Shown here: positions 51,258-61,145 of the stretch, piece by piece
Layout: every line of letters begins with the position of its first letter
How positions within the stretch are numbered: position 1 is the stretch's first letter
Source of the DNA: Enterobacteriaceae bacterium RIT691
GTDB lineage: Bacteria; Pseudomonadota; Gammaproteobacteria; Enterobacterales; Enterobacteriaceae
Length of the DNA: 64,000 nucleotides
NCBI GenBank assembly: GCA_009668205.1
Contig: WJYM01000002.1
Location: 248,001 to 312,000, forward strand
Reading direction: 5' to 3'
Notes under the pieces: model-generated
What the model saw: only the letters and a program-made list of their open reading frames with translations
What the model was told of the DNA's origin: nothing
The model's database searches: none
Program-made: the position numbers and the translations under genes

Positions 51258-52393
51258 TGACCGTGTTACCCCCGCTCAGTCTTTACATTCACATCCCCTG
51301 GTGCGTGCAGAAGTGTCCGTACTGCGACTTCAATTCGCACGCGCTGAAAGGCGAAGTGCCGCACGACGATTACGTTCAGCATCTGCTTGCGGATCTGGAC
51401 ATCGACGTGCCTTACGCGCAGGGACGCGAAGTAAAAACGATATTTATCGGCGGAGGAACACCGAGCCTGCTCTCAGGACCGGCGATGCAAACGCTGCTCG
51501 ACGGCGTACGCTCACGCCTGAAGCTGGCTGATGACGCAGAAATCACCATGGAAGCGAACCCGGGGACGGTCGAAGCGGACCGATTCGTCGAGTATCAGCG
51601 TGCCGGGGTAAACCGCATTTCGATTGGCGTGCAGAGCTTTAGCGAGCCGAAACTCAAGCGGCTGGGGCGTATTCATGACTCCGGCGAAGCAAAGCGCGCG
51701 GCACACCTGGCGGCAGGTTTAGGTCTGCGCAGCTTTAACCTGGATTTGATGCATGGTCTGCCGGATCAGTCTCTGGAAGAAGCGCTGGACGATTTGCGTC
51801 AGGCGATTGAGCTTAACCCACCTCATCTCTCCTGGTATCAGTTGACGATTGAACCGAACACCCTGTTTGGCTCTCGTCCGCCAAAACTGCCGGACGACGA
51901 CGCGCTGTGGGATATTTTTGAGAAAGGCCACCAGATTCTGACGGCAGCAGGTTATCAGCAGTACGAAACCTCAGCCTATGCCAAACCGGGCTACCAGTGT
52001 CAGCACAATCTCAACTATTGGCGCTTTGGCGACTATCTGGGGATTGGCTGCGGTGCCCACGGCAAAGTGACCTTCCCGGATGGCCGCATTCTGCGTACGG
52101 CGAAAACCCGCCACCCGCGCGGCTACATGGAAGGCCGTTATCTGGAGCGTCAGCATGACGTCGAAGCAGAAGATAAACCGTTCGAGTTTTTCATGAACCG
52201 TTTCCGCCTGCTGGAAGCCGCGCCACGCGCGGAGTTCCCCGCGTTTACCGGACTGCCGGAATCAGCAATTCGAGCGCAAATCGACGAAGCGCTGGCGCAT
52301 AACTATCTCACCGAGAATGAAACCGAGTGGCAGATAACCGAGCACGGAAAGCTGTTCCTCAACTCCCTCCTTGAGCTGTTCCTCGCCGAATAA
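51257..52393 (+). CDS. hemW: HemW, radical-SAM haem chaperone
   Basis: 378 aa. Radical SAM CxxxCxxC in PWCVQKCPYCDF (residues 15-26), followed by the SAM GGGTPS motif and a C-terminal HemN-type domain. It resembles coproporphyrinogen dehydrogenase, but HemW binds and transfers haem. One-nt overlap with rdgB. Ends in a terminator. Confidence 0.96.
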   Translation: MTVLPPLSLYIHIPWCVQKCPYCDFNSHALKGEVPHDDYVQHLLADLDIDVPYAQGREVKTIFIGGGTPSLLSGPAMQTLLDGVRSRLKLADDAEITMEANPGTVEADRFVEYQRAGVNRISIGVQSFSEPKLKRLGRIHDSGEAKRAAHLAAGLGLRSFNLDLMHGLPDQSLEEALDDLRQAIELNPPHLSWYQLTIEPNTLFGSRPPKLPDDDALWDIFEKGHQILTAAGYQQYETSAYAKPGYQCQHNLNYWRFGDYLGIGCGAHGKVTFPDGRILRTAKTRHPRGYMEGRYLERQHDVEAEDKPFEFFMNRFRLLEAAPRAEFPAFTGLPESAIRAQIDEALAHNYLTENETEWQITEHGKLFLNSLLELFLAE

Positions 52394-52421
52394 AAACGCC
52401 GGAAGCTGGGTTCCGGTTTTC
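52394..52421 (+). terminator. Intrinsic terminator of hemW
   Basis: CCGGAA / TTCCGG with a 6-nt loop, followed by TTTTC. It directly follows the stop. Confidence 0.75.
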
Positions 52422-52465
52422 ATTTCTCATTCTGACGGTTTTTGCTTCTACTGGCAGAGTGGGGG

Positions 52466-52828
52466 ATGGAAAAAATTGAACGTTACGCACGCCAGTTAAG
52501 ACGGGCACTCACACCAGAAGAGCAACGGCTGTGGTATTTACTGCGCAGCCGCCATTTTTCTCATTATAAATTTCGCCGCCAGCATCCGGTAGGAAACTAC
52601 ATACTCGATTTTGCCTGCTGTCAGGCGCGTCTGGCGGTTGAACTGGATGGTGGCCAGCACGATGAGCGATATTGCTACGATGCACGCCGGACAGCGTGGT
52701 TAACGCAGCAAGGCTGGCGTGTTATACGTTTCTGGAATAATGAGTTCTGGAGCAATGAAAGCGGTGTGCTGGAAAGAATACTGGAAGCATTGCAGGAAAG
52801 CTTACCCTCACCCCGACCCTCTCCCTAA
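52466..52828 (+). CDS. DUF559 family protein (Vsr-like nuclease fold)
   Basis: 120 aa. DUF559 proteins share the fold of very short patch repair endonucleases: the segments RRALTPEEQRLWYLLR, FRRQHPVGNYILDF, LAVELDGGQHDE and RVIRFWNNEFW hold the Asp/Glu-rich core. Substrate unknown. The ATG at 52466 follows GGGGG. The last codons (LPSPRPSP and the stop) are made of a palindromic repeat, so the natural 3' end has probably been replaced. Absent at this place in E. coli K-12. Confidence 0.85.
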   Translation: MEKIERYARQLRRALTPEEQRLWYLLRSRHFSHYKFRRQHPVGNYILDFACCQARLAVELDGGQHDERYCYDARRTAWLTQQGWRVIRFWNNEFWSNESGVLERILEALQESLPSPRPSP

Positions 52829-52842
52829 AAGGGAGAGGGAGC
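52805..52842. repeat. CCCTCTCCC-family repeat overlapping the DUF559 gene end
   Basis: CCCTCACCCCGACCCTCTCC followed by the complementary GGGAGAGGGA. The first 24 nt are coding for the DUF559 protein and supply its stop codon. Confidence 0.8.
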
Positions 52843-52903
52843 AAATCGTTGCCGTGACTTGAGGGTGAGAGCTAACTCTTACTTGAGACAGAGCGCTGGC
52901 TAT

Positions 52904-52940
52904 TCCCTCGCCCCTTTGGGGAGAGGGTTAGGGTGAGGGG
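52904..52940. repeat. CCCTCTCCC-family repeat before yggN 3' end
   Basis: TCCCTCGCCCCTTTGGGGAG then AGGGTTAGGGTGAGGGG, an inverted copy about 65 nt from the previous one. The two flank a short spacer between convergent genes. Confidence 0.7.
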
Positions 52941-52951
52941 AAAAATCCCAA

Positions 52952-53671
52952 TTACTTCAACCCACCCACCAGCGCTTTGCGGCTGTCTTCCAGAGACACC
53001 ACGCGGCTACAGACGTCTTTGCCAAACTTCTGGAAATCTGCTTCCTGGTTTTTCCATTCGTTTTGCACCGCTGTTTGCAGGCCGCCCATGCTGCCTAAAA
53101 TGCCCTGAAGCGGATTACCGCCGCCTTTAAGCACCGCTTTAGCACCCATTTCGTTGATGCTGTCCTGCAACAATCCGCCCATCGCCTGATTCACCAGCTG
53201 CTGCCCATCGGCGCGAACCTGATCGATTCCTTTGTAGTGGAATGTCAGGCCATCACTGCGGTGTTCAATGATGCGATTCATCTGCTCTTTCAGCTGGGCG
53301 TCCAGCTTGGTCAGACGGTTATGCATGCTGCTGCTGGCACCCACCTGCTCGGTGATAATTTTATCCAGCGCCACACGGCTCTTATCAACACGCGAGCGTG
53401 CGCCTTCATCAATCCACGGCAGCGCGCTACGCAGTTCAGTCTGGTAATCCTTCGCTTGTTCGCGCTGAGCCGCGCTGAGCGTGTACTGTTTGCCGTTGTA
53501 CATCACGTTGCCGTCCGGGGTGATGACCAGATTGCCGTTTTCACCGGTGACCTGCACGGTTTGCGGATTCAGAATTACGTCGTCCTTCGGGGTTACGCTG
53601 CACTGATAATCTGCCTGTGCGGCAAAAGCCGTAACCGAAAGGGCCGCTGCCAGCAGCGTTTTGCGCATCAT
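52952..53671 (-). CDS. yggN: YggN, periplasmic DUF2884 protein
   Basis: 239 aa, same as E. coli. Signal peptide MMRKTLLAAALSVTAFAAQA, then a mature protein starting DYQCSVTPKDDV with one more Cys near the C-terminus (GKDVCSRVV). Function unknown. The start at 53671 has AGGAG before it; a much longer frame upstream is an artefact. Confidence 0.93.
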   Translation of the reverse strand: MMRKTLLAAALSVTAFAAQADYQCSVTPKDDVILNPQTVQVTGENGNLVITPDGNVMYNGKQYTLSAAQREQAKDYQTELRSALPWIDEGARSRVDKSRVALDKIITEQVGASSSMHNRLTKLDAQLKEQMNRIIEHRSDGLTFHYKGIDQVRADGQQLVNQAMGGLLQDSINEMGAKAVLKGGGNPLQGILGSMGGLQTAVQNEWKNQEADFQKFGKDVCSRVVSLEDSRKALVGGLK

Positions 53672-53726
53672 AGAAACTCCTGTAGAGACAAAACGGGCCA
53701 GCGATTGCTGGCCCCTTATGGTGTAC

Positions 53727-54053
53727 TTAGTCCCACCAGACGTCGAAAAGTTCGCTGGTGCGAACATCTTCGAGCTTCTTATCTTCCAGCCACTTACGCA
53801 CAATGGCCTGGTGCTCTTCGGTACATTTACCGGTTTCCTGCATGCAGATAAGCCCTTCCCAGGCCAGGTAGCCGCTGCCATCAAACGCCAGTTTGTTTGG
53901 CTCAATGACTTCATTGATAAAGGCATCAACGTCCTGATCGATCTGATCTACGCTGGTACCTTCCGGGAAGCGCCATGCGATGGAAAATCCAACTTCCTGG
54001 AATTCCTCGATGTGCATTTTTTTACGCAGACGACGGCTACGGTTCTTTGCCAT
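53727..54053 (-). CDS. yggL: YggL, ribosome-associated DUF469 protein
   Basis: 108 aa, basic N-terminus ([18 protein letters not shown]) and the conserved end RTSELFDVWWD. Family members bind the 50S subunit. TAATG overlap with trmB, so they are translated together. Confidence 0.93.
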   Translation of the reverse strand: MAKNRSRRLRKKMHIEEFQEVGFSIAWRFPEGTSVDQIDQDVDAFINEVIEPNKLAFDGSGYLAWEGLICMQETGKCTEEHQAIVRKWLEDKKLEDVRTSELFDVWWD

Positions 54054-54772
54054 TATTTCACCCTCTCGAACATTAAGTCCCATACGCCGTGACCAAGACG
54101 ATGGCCACGCTGTTCAAATTTGGTTACCGGCCGCGATTCCGGACGCGGTACGTAATCGTTGGTTTCAGACAGGTTTTTATACCCGTCGAGCGAAGACATG
54201 ACTTCCAGCATGTGCAACGCATAAGCTTCCCAGTCGGTCGCCATGTGGAACACGCCGCCCAGCTTGAGCTTACTTTTCACCAGCTCGGCAAACGGTGCCT
54301 GAACGATACGGCGCTTATTATGACGCGCTTTGTGCCACGGGTCAGGGAAAAACAGCTGCACCATATTGAGAGAATTGTCAGGAATCATTTTGTGCAGCAC
54401 TTCGACCGCGTCGTGACACATCACGCGCAGGTTCTCAACGCCTTCTTCATGCGCCGACGCAAGGCATGCACCGACGCCTGGAGAGTGGACTTCGATGCCC
54501 AGGAAATTCTGCTCTGGCTTCGCTTTCGCCATCGCCACCAGCGATGCACCCATGCCAAAACCGATTTCCAGCGTCGTTGGCGCTTCGCGACCAAACAGTG
54601 TGGCGAAATCAACCGGCGTTTCGCTGAACTCAATGCCCATCACCGGCCAAAAGTTATCCAGCGCATACTGCTGCCCTTTGGTCAGGCGGCCCTGGCGACG
54701 GACAAAGCTGCGAATACGGCGCAATGGGCGGCCGTTTTCATCAAAATCCGGTGAAATGACGTCGTTATTCAT
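54053..54772 (-). CDS. trmB: TrmB, tRNA m7G46 methyltransferase
   Basis: 239 aa. S-adenosylmethionine motif [17 protein letters not shown] near residue 70, then [14 protein letters not shown], the family signature for tRNA binding. It methylates G46 in the variable loop. Divergent from mutY. Confidence 0.97.
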   Translation of the reverse strand: MNNDVISPDFDENGRPLRRIRSFVRRQGRLTKGQQYALDNFWPVMGIEFSETPVDFATLFGREAPTTLEIGFGMGASLVAMAKAKPEQNFLGIEVHSPGVGACLASAHEEGVENLRVMCHDAVEVLHKMIPDNSLNMVQLFFPDPWHKARHNKRRIVQAPFAELVKSKLKLGGVFHMATDWEAYALHMLEVMSSLDGYKNLSETNDYVPRPESRPVTKFEQRGHRLGHGVWDLMFERVK

Positions 54773-54915
54773 AAAAGTTCAGTCTACCTGCTGAGTGTTC
54801 GGGAAACGGGCATTATCCAAAGTTAAGGAGAGTATGCAAGCATGGGAAAGATCCGGTTTACAGCCAGATGCCGCTGTGCTGCAATCTGCGTCCCTGATAT
54901 AGCGATTCGGTAGCC

Positions 54916-55968
54916 ATGCAAGCCTCTCAATTTTCAGTCCAGGTGCTGGGCTGGTACGACAAATATGGTCGCAAGACCCTGCCCTGGCAATCAGAAAAAA
55001 CGCCGTACAAAGTCTGGCTTTCTGAAGTGATGCTGCAACAGACCCAGGTTGCTACCGTCATCCCTTATTTTGAACGCTTTATGGCGCGTTTTCCAACGGT
55101 CACCGATCTGGCGAATGCGCCACTGGATGAAGTGCTTCATCTGTGGACCGGTCTTGGCTATTACGCCCGCGCCCGTAATCTGCATAAAGCGGCACAGCAG
55201 GTCACCACGCTGCATAAAGGTCAATTTCCTGAAACGTTTGAGGAAGTGGCGGACCTGCCTGGCGTTGGTCGCTCAACGGCTGGCGCTATTCTTTCACTGT
55301 CTTTAGGCAAACATTTCCCGATTCTTGATGGCAACGTGAAGCGCGTCCTGGCCCGATGTTATGCCGTCAGCGGCTGGCCGGGTAAGAAAGACGTTGAGAA
55401 TCGCCTGTGGAAGATCAGCGAAGACGTCACGCCCGCCAAAGGCGTGGAACGTTTTAACCAGGCGATGATGGATTTGGGTGCCATGGTGTGTACCCGCTCA
55501 AAGCCAAAATGCGAGCTCTGCCCGCTAAACACGGGCTGCGTGGCTTATGCCAATCACAGCTGGACGCAGTACCCAGGCAAAAAGCCCAAGCAAACGCTGC
55601 CAGAGCGTGAAGGTTTTTTCCTGATTATGCAGCAGGATGATGAAGTCTTGCTGCTTCAGCGGCCACCCAGCGGCCTGTGGGGCGGTCTGTTTTGCTTCCC
55701 ACAATTCAGCAGTGAAGCCGAATTACGCGAGTGGCTTGCCCAGCGTCAGATCAACGCGGATACGCTTGCCCAACAAACGGCGTTTCGCCACACCTTCAGC
55801 CATTTCCATTTGGACATTGTCCCGATGTGGCTCAATGTGCACTCCATCGGCGCATGCATGGATGAAGGCAACGCACTCTGGTATAACTTAGCCCAACCGC
55901 CTTCAGTGGGGCTTGCAGCCCCCGTGGAGCGCCTGTTACAGCAGTTACGCGCTGGCGCTCTGGTTTGA
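54916..55968 (+). CDS. mutY: MutY, adenine DNA glycosylase
   Basis: 350 aa. Removes A opposite 8-oxo-G. Catalytic Glu37 ([11 protein letters not shown]), helix-hairpin-helix [13 protein letters not shown], Asp in [10 protein letters not shown] and the 4Fe-4S cluster [17 protein letters not shown] (about 192-208). The C-terminal NUDIX-like domain reads 8-oxo-G. Upstream of yggX, mltC and nupG as in E. coli. Confidence 0.98.
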   Translation: MQASQFSVQVLGWYDKYGRKTLPWQSEKTPYKVWLSEVMLQQTQVATVIPYFERFMARFPTVTDLANAPLDEVLHLWTGLGYYARARNLHKAAQQVTTLHKGQFPETFEEVADLPGVGRSTAGAILSLSLGKHFPILDGNVKRVLARCYAVSGWPGKKDVENRLWKISEDVTPAKGVERFNQAMMDLGAMVCTRSKPKCELCPLNTGCVAYANHSWTQYPGKKPKQTLPEREGFFLIMQQDDEVLLLQRPPSGLWGGLFCFPQFSSEAELREWLAQRQINADTLAQQTAFRHTFSHFHLDIVPMWLNVHSIGACMDEGNALWYNLAQPPSVGLAAPVERLLQQLRAGALV

Positions 55969-55981
55969 GCGACGGCCCTAA

Positions 55982-56269
<288 letters not shown>

Positions 56270-56278
56270 AAGATGTCC

Positions 56279-56306
56279 TGCCGGATGACACTGCGCTTAT
56301 CCGGCC
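56279..56306. repeat. REP unit between yggX and mltC
   Basis: TGCCGGATGACAC and GCGCTTATCCGGCC form a REP-type palindrome. Confidence 0.75.
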
Positions 56307-56378
56307 CATCCATGATGCCGAATGCCAGCCGCATACGGCTACGTGGCACAACATCCAACAACACGCACTCCCGAAATG

Positions 56379-57458
56379 ATGAAAAAATATTTAGCGCTAG
56401 CCCTGATTGCGCCGTTGCTCATTTCGTGTTCAGGCTCAAAAAAAGAAGCATCCTATAACGAAGCCTGGGTAAAGGACACCAACGGTTTTGACATTCTGAT
56501 GGGGCAGTTTGCCCATAACATCGAGAATATCTGGGGATATAACGAAGTTCTGGTCGCCGGACCGAAGGACTACGTAAAGTATTCCGATCAGTATTACACC
56601 CGCAGCCACATCAACTTTGATGAGGGCACCATCACCTTTGAAACGATTGCCGGTACCGATCCCGCCGGTCACCTGCGCCAGACGATCATCAAAACACTGC
56701 TGATGGGCGATGATCCCGGCTCCGTCGATCTCTACTCCGATGCCGACGATATTCAGATTTCGAAAGAGCCATTCCTGTATGGCCAGGTCGTGGATAACAC
56801 CGGGCAGCCGATTCGCTGGCAGGGTCGTGCTTCCAACTATGCCGATTGGCTGGTGCAGAACCGCCTGAAAAGCCGGAGTAACGGGCTGCACGTGATCTAC
56901 AGCGTGACCATCAATATGGTGCCAAACCACCTTGATAAGCGTGCGCACAAATACCTCGGGATGGTGAAACAGGCTTCGCACAAATACGGCGTGGAGGAGT
57001 CGCTCATCCTGGCCATTATGCAGACGGAGTCGTCATTTAACCCGTACGCGGTCAGTAATTCCGATGCGCTGGGGCTGATGCAGGTTGTGCAGCACACGGC
57101 GGGTAAAGACGTCTACAAAGCGCAAGGGAAATCCGGCACGCCGAGCCGTAGCTTCCTGTTTGATCCCGCCAGCAACATTGATACCGGCACCGCCTATCTG
57201 GCGATGTTAAGCAATGTTTATCTTGGCGGAATCGATAACCCGACCTCTCGTCGTTATGCCGTGATTACCGCATACAACGGCGGCGCTGGCAGCGTTCTGC
57301 GCGTCTTCTCAAGCGATAAAGTGCAGGCCGCGAACATCATCAACAGTATGTCGCCAGGCGATGTCTATCAGACGCTGACTACCCGTCATCCGTCGGCAGA
57401 GTCTCGCCGCTATCTGTACAAGGTGAATACGGCTCAGAAGAGCTATCGCCGAAAATAA
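56379..57458 (+). CDS. mltC: MltC, membrane-bound lytic transglycosylase C
   Basis: 359-aa outer-membrane lipoprotein that cleaves peptidoglycan and forms 1,6-anhydro-muramic acid. Lipobox LISC16 after [13 protein letters not shown]; the SLT domain (about 195-340) has the catalytic Glu in [13 protein letters not shown] and NALGLMQV-type and AYNGGAGS motifs. Two ATG codons at 56376 and 56379; the second gives the E. coli start. Confidence 0.97.
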   Translation: MKKYLALALIAPLLISCSGSKKEASYNEAWVKDTNGFDILMGQFAHNIENIWGYNEVLVAGPKDYVKYSDQYYTRSHINFDEGTITFETIAGTDPAGHLRQTIIKTLLMGDDPGSVDLYSDADDIQISKEPFLYGQVVDNTGQPIRWQGRASNYADWLVQNRLKSRSNGLHVIYSVTINMVPNHLDKRAHKYLGMVKQASHKYGVEESLILAIMQTESSFNPYAVSNSDALGLMQVVQHTAGKDVYKAQGKSGTPSRSFLFDPASNIDTGTAYLAMLSNVYLGGIDNPTSRRYAVITAYNGGAGSVLRVFSSDKVQAANIINSMSPGDVYQTLTTRHPSAESRRYLYKVNTAQKSYRRK

Positions 57459-57469
57459 TCCTTCCTCAA

Positions 57470-57494
57470 TAAAGGCCCGACTCCGGGCCTTTTT
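57470..57494 (+). terminator. Intrinsic terminator of mltC
   Basis: AAAGGCCCG / CGGGCCTTT with a short loop, followed by TTCTTG. Confidence 0.88.
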
Positions 57495-57550
57495 CTTGTC
57501 TCGCCCGTCGTACTGCTACGAAATTGCTAACTGCGTCACCTTTTCGCTAT

Positions 57551-57579
57551 GCAAAAAAAATAACATTGCATTTTTTTGC
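57551..57579. promoter_or_regulatory. A/T-tract inverted repeat in the nupG promoter region
   Basis: GCAAAAAAA and TTTTTTTGC face each other across 11 nt. It lies about 110 nt before nupG. E. coli nupG is controlled by CRP, CytR and DeoR; I could not place those sites with confidence, and this dyad could be a protein-binding site or a cruciform. Confidence 0.35.
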
Positions 57580-57686
57580 GGGAGATAACAAAACGCGGCG
57601 CTCCTCACCGATAGAATCGCCTCAAATCACTACTATGAATGTTTTGATAGCAACACAAACTCCGACTCTTTGTGAGGAAAATAACA

Positions 57687-58949
57687 ATGAATCTTAAGCT
57701 GCAGCTCAAAATTTTGTCTTTCCTGCAGTTCTGCCTGTGGGGGAGTTGGTTGACGACACTGGGCTCGTACATGTTCGTCACCCTGAAATTTGACGGTGCT
57801 TCGATTGGTGCGGTGTACAGCTCGCTGGGCATTGCCGCGGTCTTTATGCCCACTCTGCTGGGGATCGTGGCGGATAAATGGATCAGCGCAAAATGGGTTT
57901 ATGCGCTGTGCCATGTCGTCGGTGCGGGCACGCTGTTTATGGCGGCGGAGGTCACCACGCCTGGCGCGATGTTTATAATCATCCTGCTTAACTCGCTGGC
58001 CTATATGCCAACGCTTGGGCTTATCAACACCATCTCCTACTATCGCCTGAAATCGGAAGGGATGGATATTGTCACCGACTTCCCGCCTATCCGTATCTGG
58101 GGCACCATCGGTTTCATCATTGCCATGTGGGCGGTGAGCTTCGCAGGCTTTGAGCTCAGCCATATGCAGCTGTATATCGGCGCGGCGCTTTCACTGGTCC
58201 TGGCGCTGTTTACCCTGACGCTTCCGCATATTCCGGTGTCAAACCAGCAAGCTAAACAGAGCTGGAGCAGCATTCTGGGCCTCGATGCCTTTGCTCTGTT
58301 CAAGAACAAGCGCATGGCGATTTTCTTCATCTTCTCGATGATGCTGGGCGCAGAGCTGCAAATCACCAACATGTTCGGCAACACCTTCCTGCACAGCTTC
58401 GATAAAGATCCGCTGTTTGCCAGCAGCTTTATCGTTCAGCATGCGTCGGTGATGATGTCGATTTCACAGATTTCCGAAACGCTGTTCATCCTCACCATCC
58501 CGTTCTTCTTAAGCCGTTATGGCATCAAGAACGTCATGCTTATCAGTATCTTCGCGTGGATGCTGCGCTTTGGTCTGTTCGCCTACGGTGACCCGTCAGC
58601 CTTTGGTACCGTGCTGTTGGTGCTGTCGATGATTGTCTACGGCTGCGCATTCGATTTCTTCAACATCTCCGGTTCCGTGTTCGTGGAAAAAGAGGTGCGT
58701 CCGGAAATCCGTGCCAGCGCTCAGGGCATGTTCCTGATGATGACCAATGGCTTTGGCTGCATTCTCGGTGGGATCGCCAGCGGCAAAGTGGTGGAGATGT
58801 ACACCAGCAATGACATTACCGACTGGAAAAGCGTGTGGCTGATTTTTGCCGCTTACTCTCTGGTACTGGCCGTGGCCTTCGTGGCGCTGTTTAAATACAA
58901 ACACGTTCGTGTGGCGACGGGCGCACAGCAGCAGCCTGTGGCCCATTAA
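57687..58949 (+). CDS. nupG: Nucleoside:proton symporter NupG
   Basis: 420 aa (E. coli 418), 12 transmembrane helices of the nucleoside:H+ symporter family. Begins MNLKLQLKILSFLQFCLWGSW, with ITDFPPIRIWGTIGF-like and NISGSVFVEKEVRP segments. It takes up purine and pyrimidine nucleosides. The ATG at 57687 has GAGGAA before it. Convergent with speC. Confidence 0.97.
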   Translation: MNLKLQLKILSFLQFCLWGSWLTTLGSYMFVTLKFDGASIGAVYSSLGIAAVFMPTLLGIVADKWISAKWVYALCHVVGAGTLFMAAEVTTPGAMFIIILLNSLAYMPTLGLINTISYYRLKSEGMDIVTDFPPIRIWGTIGFIIAMWAVSFAGFELSHMQLYIGAALSLVLALFTLTLPHIPVSNQQAKQSWSSILGLDAFALFKNKRMAIFFIFSMMLGAELQITNMFGNTFLHSFDKDPLFASSFIVQHASVMMSISQISETLFILTIPFFLSRYGIKNVMLISIFAWMLRFGLFAYGDPSAFGTVLLVLSMIVYGCAFDFFNISGSVFVEKEVRPEIRASAQGMFLMMTNGFGCILGGIASGKVVEMYTSNDITDWKSVWLIFAAYSLVLAVAFVALFKYKHVRVATGAQQQPVAH

Positions 58950-58970
58950 TTCCTTTCACTCGCCCGGCGG

Positions 58971-58990
58971 CGCTTCGCTTGCCGGGCCTA
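58971..58990. repeat. REP unit between nupG and speC
   Basis: GCCCGGCGGCGCTTCGCTTGCCGGGC, followed by CTAC, a REP palindrome between convergent genes. Confidence 0.75.
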
Positions 58991-59009
58991 CAAAAGCCGC
59001 ATTCTGGCT

Positions 59010-61145
59010 TTACTTCAACACATACCCATACAGTCGCTTAATGCCATCGGCATCCTTCTCGCTGTACACGCCCTGCAATTCCGGAGAGAAGCCCGGCAGC
59101 ACGTTGACGCCCTCTTCCAACGCCAGGAAGTAGCGCTGCACGGCACCGCCCCAGATTTCACCCGGCACCACGCACAGCACGCCCGGCGGATACGGTAGCG
59201 CACCCTCAGCGGCAATACGCCCTTCTGCTTCACTCAGCCGCACTAATTCAACGTTGCCGCGAATAAATTCACTATTGGCATCCTGCGGATTCATCACCAC
59301 GGCGGGCAGGCTGTCCTTACGGAACATCGCCTTTTGCAGGTCTTTAACGTCGAAGCTGACGTACAGATTGTGCATCTCCTGACAGAGCTGACGGATAGTG
59401 TAATCGCGGTAGCGTACCGGGTATTTGGCGTAGATCGTCGGCAACACGTCCGCTAACGGCGTGTCATCGTCGATATGCTGCTCAAACTGCCCTAACATCG
59501 CCACCAGCTGTGCCAGCTTCTCTGTGCTTTCGGCAGGCGTCAGCAGGAACAGAATCGAGTTGAGATCGCACTTCTCCGGCACAATGCCCTTTTCACGCAG
59601 ATAGTGCGCCAGAATCGTCGCCGGGATACCGAACTCACTGTACTCCCCGGTATCGGCATCAATCCCCGGCGTGGTCAGCAGCAACTTGCACGGATCGACA
59701 AAATACTGATCCTGGGCGTAGCCTTCAAAACCATGCCAGCGTTCGCCTGGCTCAAAGCTGAAGAAACGGCGCTCCTGAGCAATGACCGCAGTGGGATGAT
59801 CCTGCCACGGACGCCCTGCGAGCGTTGGCGGAATAAACGGTTTGATCATCTTACAGGTCGCGATAATCGCTTTACGCGCTTCTATACCCAACGCCACGCA
59901 ATCCGCCCACAGACGACGCCCGCTCCCCCCTTCATGAATTTTGGCGTTCACGTCCAGCGCCGCAAACAGCGGGTAAAACGGACTGGTCGAAGCGTGCAGC
60001 ATGTAGGCATTGTTCAGGCGCTTATAAGGGCAAAAACGAGCCTGCCCACGAATGTGGTTGTCTTTTTTGTGGATTTGCGATGTCTGCGAGAAACCCGCCT
60101 GCTGCTTGTGGACCGACTGGGTCACGAAGATCCCAGGATCGTTCTCGTTCAAATCGAGCAGCAGCGGCGAGCAGTCTGCCATCATCGGGATAAACTGCTC
60201 GTAGCCTACCCATGCGGAGTCAAACAGAATGTAATCACACAGGTGCCCGATCTTATCGATCACCTGACGCGCGTTGTAAATCGTACCGTCGTAAGTCCCA
60301 AGCTGGATCACCGCCAGGCGGAAAGGACGCGCCTCGTGAGCCCGCTCTGGCGCCACTTCGCGAATCAACGCCCGCAGATAGTTGTCATTAAAGCAATGCT
60401 CGTCAATCCCGCCAATGAACCCGAAAGGATTGCGCGCGGCTTCCAGATAAACCGGCGTAGCCCCTGCCTGAATGAGCGCACCGTGGTGGTTGGATTTATG
60501 ATTATTACGGTCAAACAACACCAGGTCGCCGCGCGTCAGCAACGCATTCGTTACCACTTTATTCGCCGCTGAAGTGCCGTTCAGCACAAACCAGGTTTTG
60601 TCAGCATTAAACACTTTGGCGGCAAACTTCTGCGCACGCTTTGCCGCGCCTTCGTGGATCAACAGATCGCCAAGTTTGACATCCGCATTGCACATATCGG
60701 CGCGGAAAAGGTTCTCACCAAAGAAATCATAAAACTGGCGTCCGGCAGGATGCTTTTTGAAAAACTCGCCGTGCTGATGGCCCGGGCAGGCAAACGTGCT
60801 GTTGCCCATTTCCACATACTGTGTGAGCGTGTCGAAAAACGGGGGTAACAGATTCTCTTCGTAACGTGTGGCTGCGGCTTCCAGCTCCAGCCACTGTTGG
60901 ACGGTGCCGCTGATTACCGCCTCAATGCCTTCAGGCGCATCAACAGCGTCTTCAGACAGCAGAAACACCGGCAGGTGAAAGCCGGTACGTTTGAGCAGAG
61001 AAAGAATGCCGCTGCGGCTGTCCGCTGCGGTAATGACGACTGCCGCCACATCGGTAAAATCGGTACTGTCCAGCGCCACCACCTGACGATGGGTGGAGAG
61101 ACGTGAAACGAGCTCGAGGCTTGCGGCAATGTGCATGGATTTCAT
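59010..61145 (-). CDS. speC: Constitutive ornithine decarboxylase
   Basis: 711 aa, same length as E. coli SpeC. Fold-type I PLP enzyme that makes putrescine from ornithine. N-terminal wing domain, then the large domain with the PLP lysine in TQSVHKQQAGFSQ (near 355) and conserved NGTSAANKVV and FDSAWVGYE. It closely tracks E. coli SpeC rather than SpeF or the lysine decarboxylases. Start ATG has a weak SD, and the long leader may be regulatory. Confidence 0.97.
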   Translation of the reverse strand: MKSMHIAASLELVSRLSTHRQVVALDSTDFTDVAAVVITAADSRSGILSLLKRTGFHLPVFLLSEDAVDAPEGIEAVISGTVQQWLELEAAATRYEENLLPPFFDTLTQYVEMGNSTFACPGHQHGEFFKKHPAGRQFYDFFGENLFRADMCNADVKLGDLLIHEGAAKRAQKFAAKVFNADKTWFVLNGTSAANKVVTNALLTRGDLVLFDRNNHKSNHHGALIQAGATPVYLEAARNPFGFIGGIDEHCFNDNYLRALIREVAPERAHEARPFRLAVIQLGTYDGTIYNARQVIDKIGHLCDYILFDSAWVGYEQFIPMMADCSPLLLDLNENDPGIFVTQSVHKQQAGFSQTSQIHKKDNHIRGQARFCPYKRLNNAYMLHASTSPFYPLFAALDVNAKIHEGGSGRRLWADCVALGIEARKAIIATCKMIKPFIPPTLAGRPWQDHPTAVIAQERRFFSFEPGERWHGFEGYAQDQYFVDPCKLLLTTPGIDADTGEYSEFGIPATILAHYLREKGIVPEKCDLNSILFLLTPAESTEKLAQLVAMLGQFEQHIDDDTPLADVLPTIYAKYPVRYRDYTIRQLCQEMHNLYVSFDVKDLQKAMFRKDSLPAVVMNPQDANSEFIRGNVELVRLSEAEGRIAAEGALPYPPGVLCVVPGEIWGGAVQRYFLALEEGVNVLPGFSPELQGVYSEKDADGIKRLYGYVLK

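Noticed and set aside
53672..53929. Long N-terminal extension of yggN
   Set aside because: The extra 86 codons run antisense into yggL, have no SD and would bury the signal peptide; the AGGAG-preceded start at 53671 gives the family's normal length.
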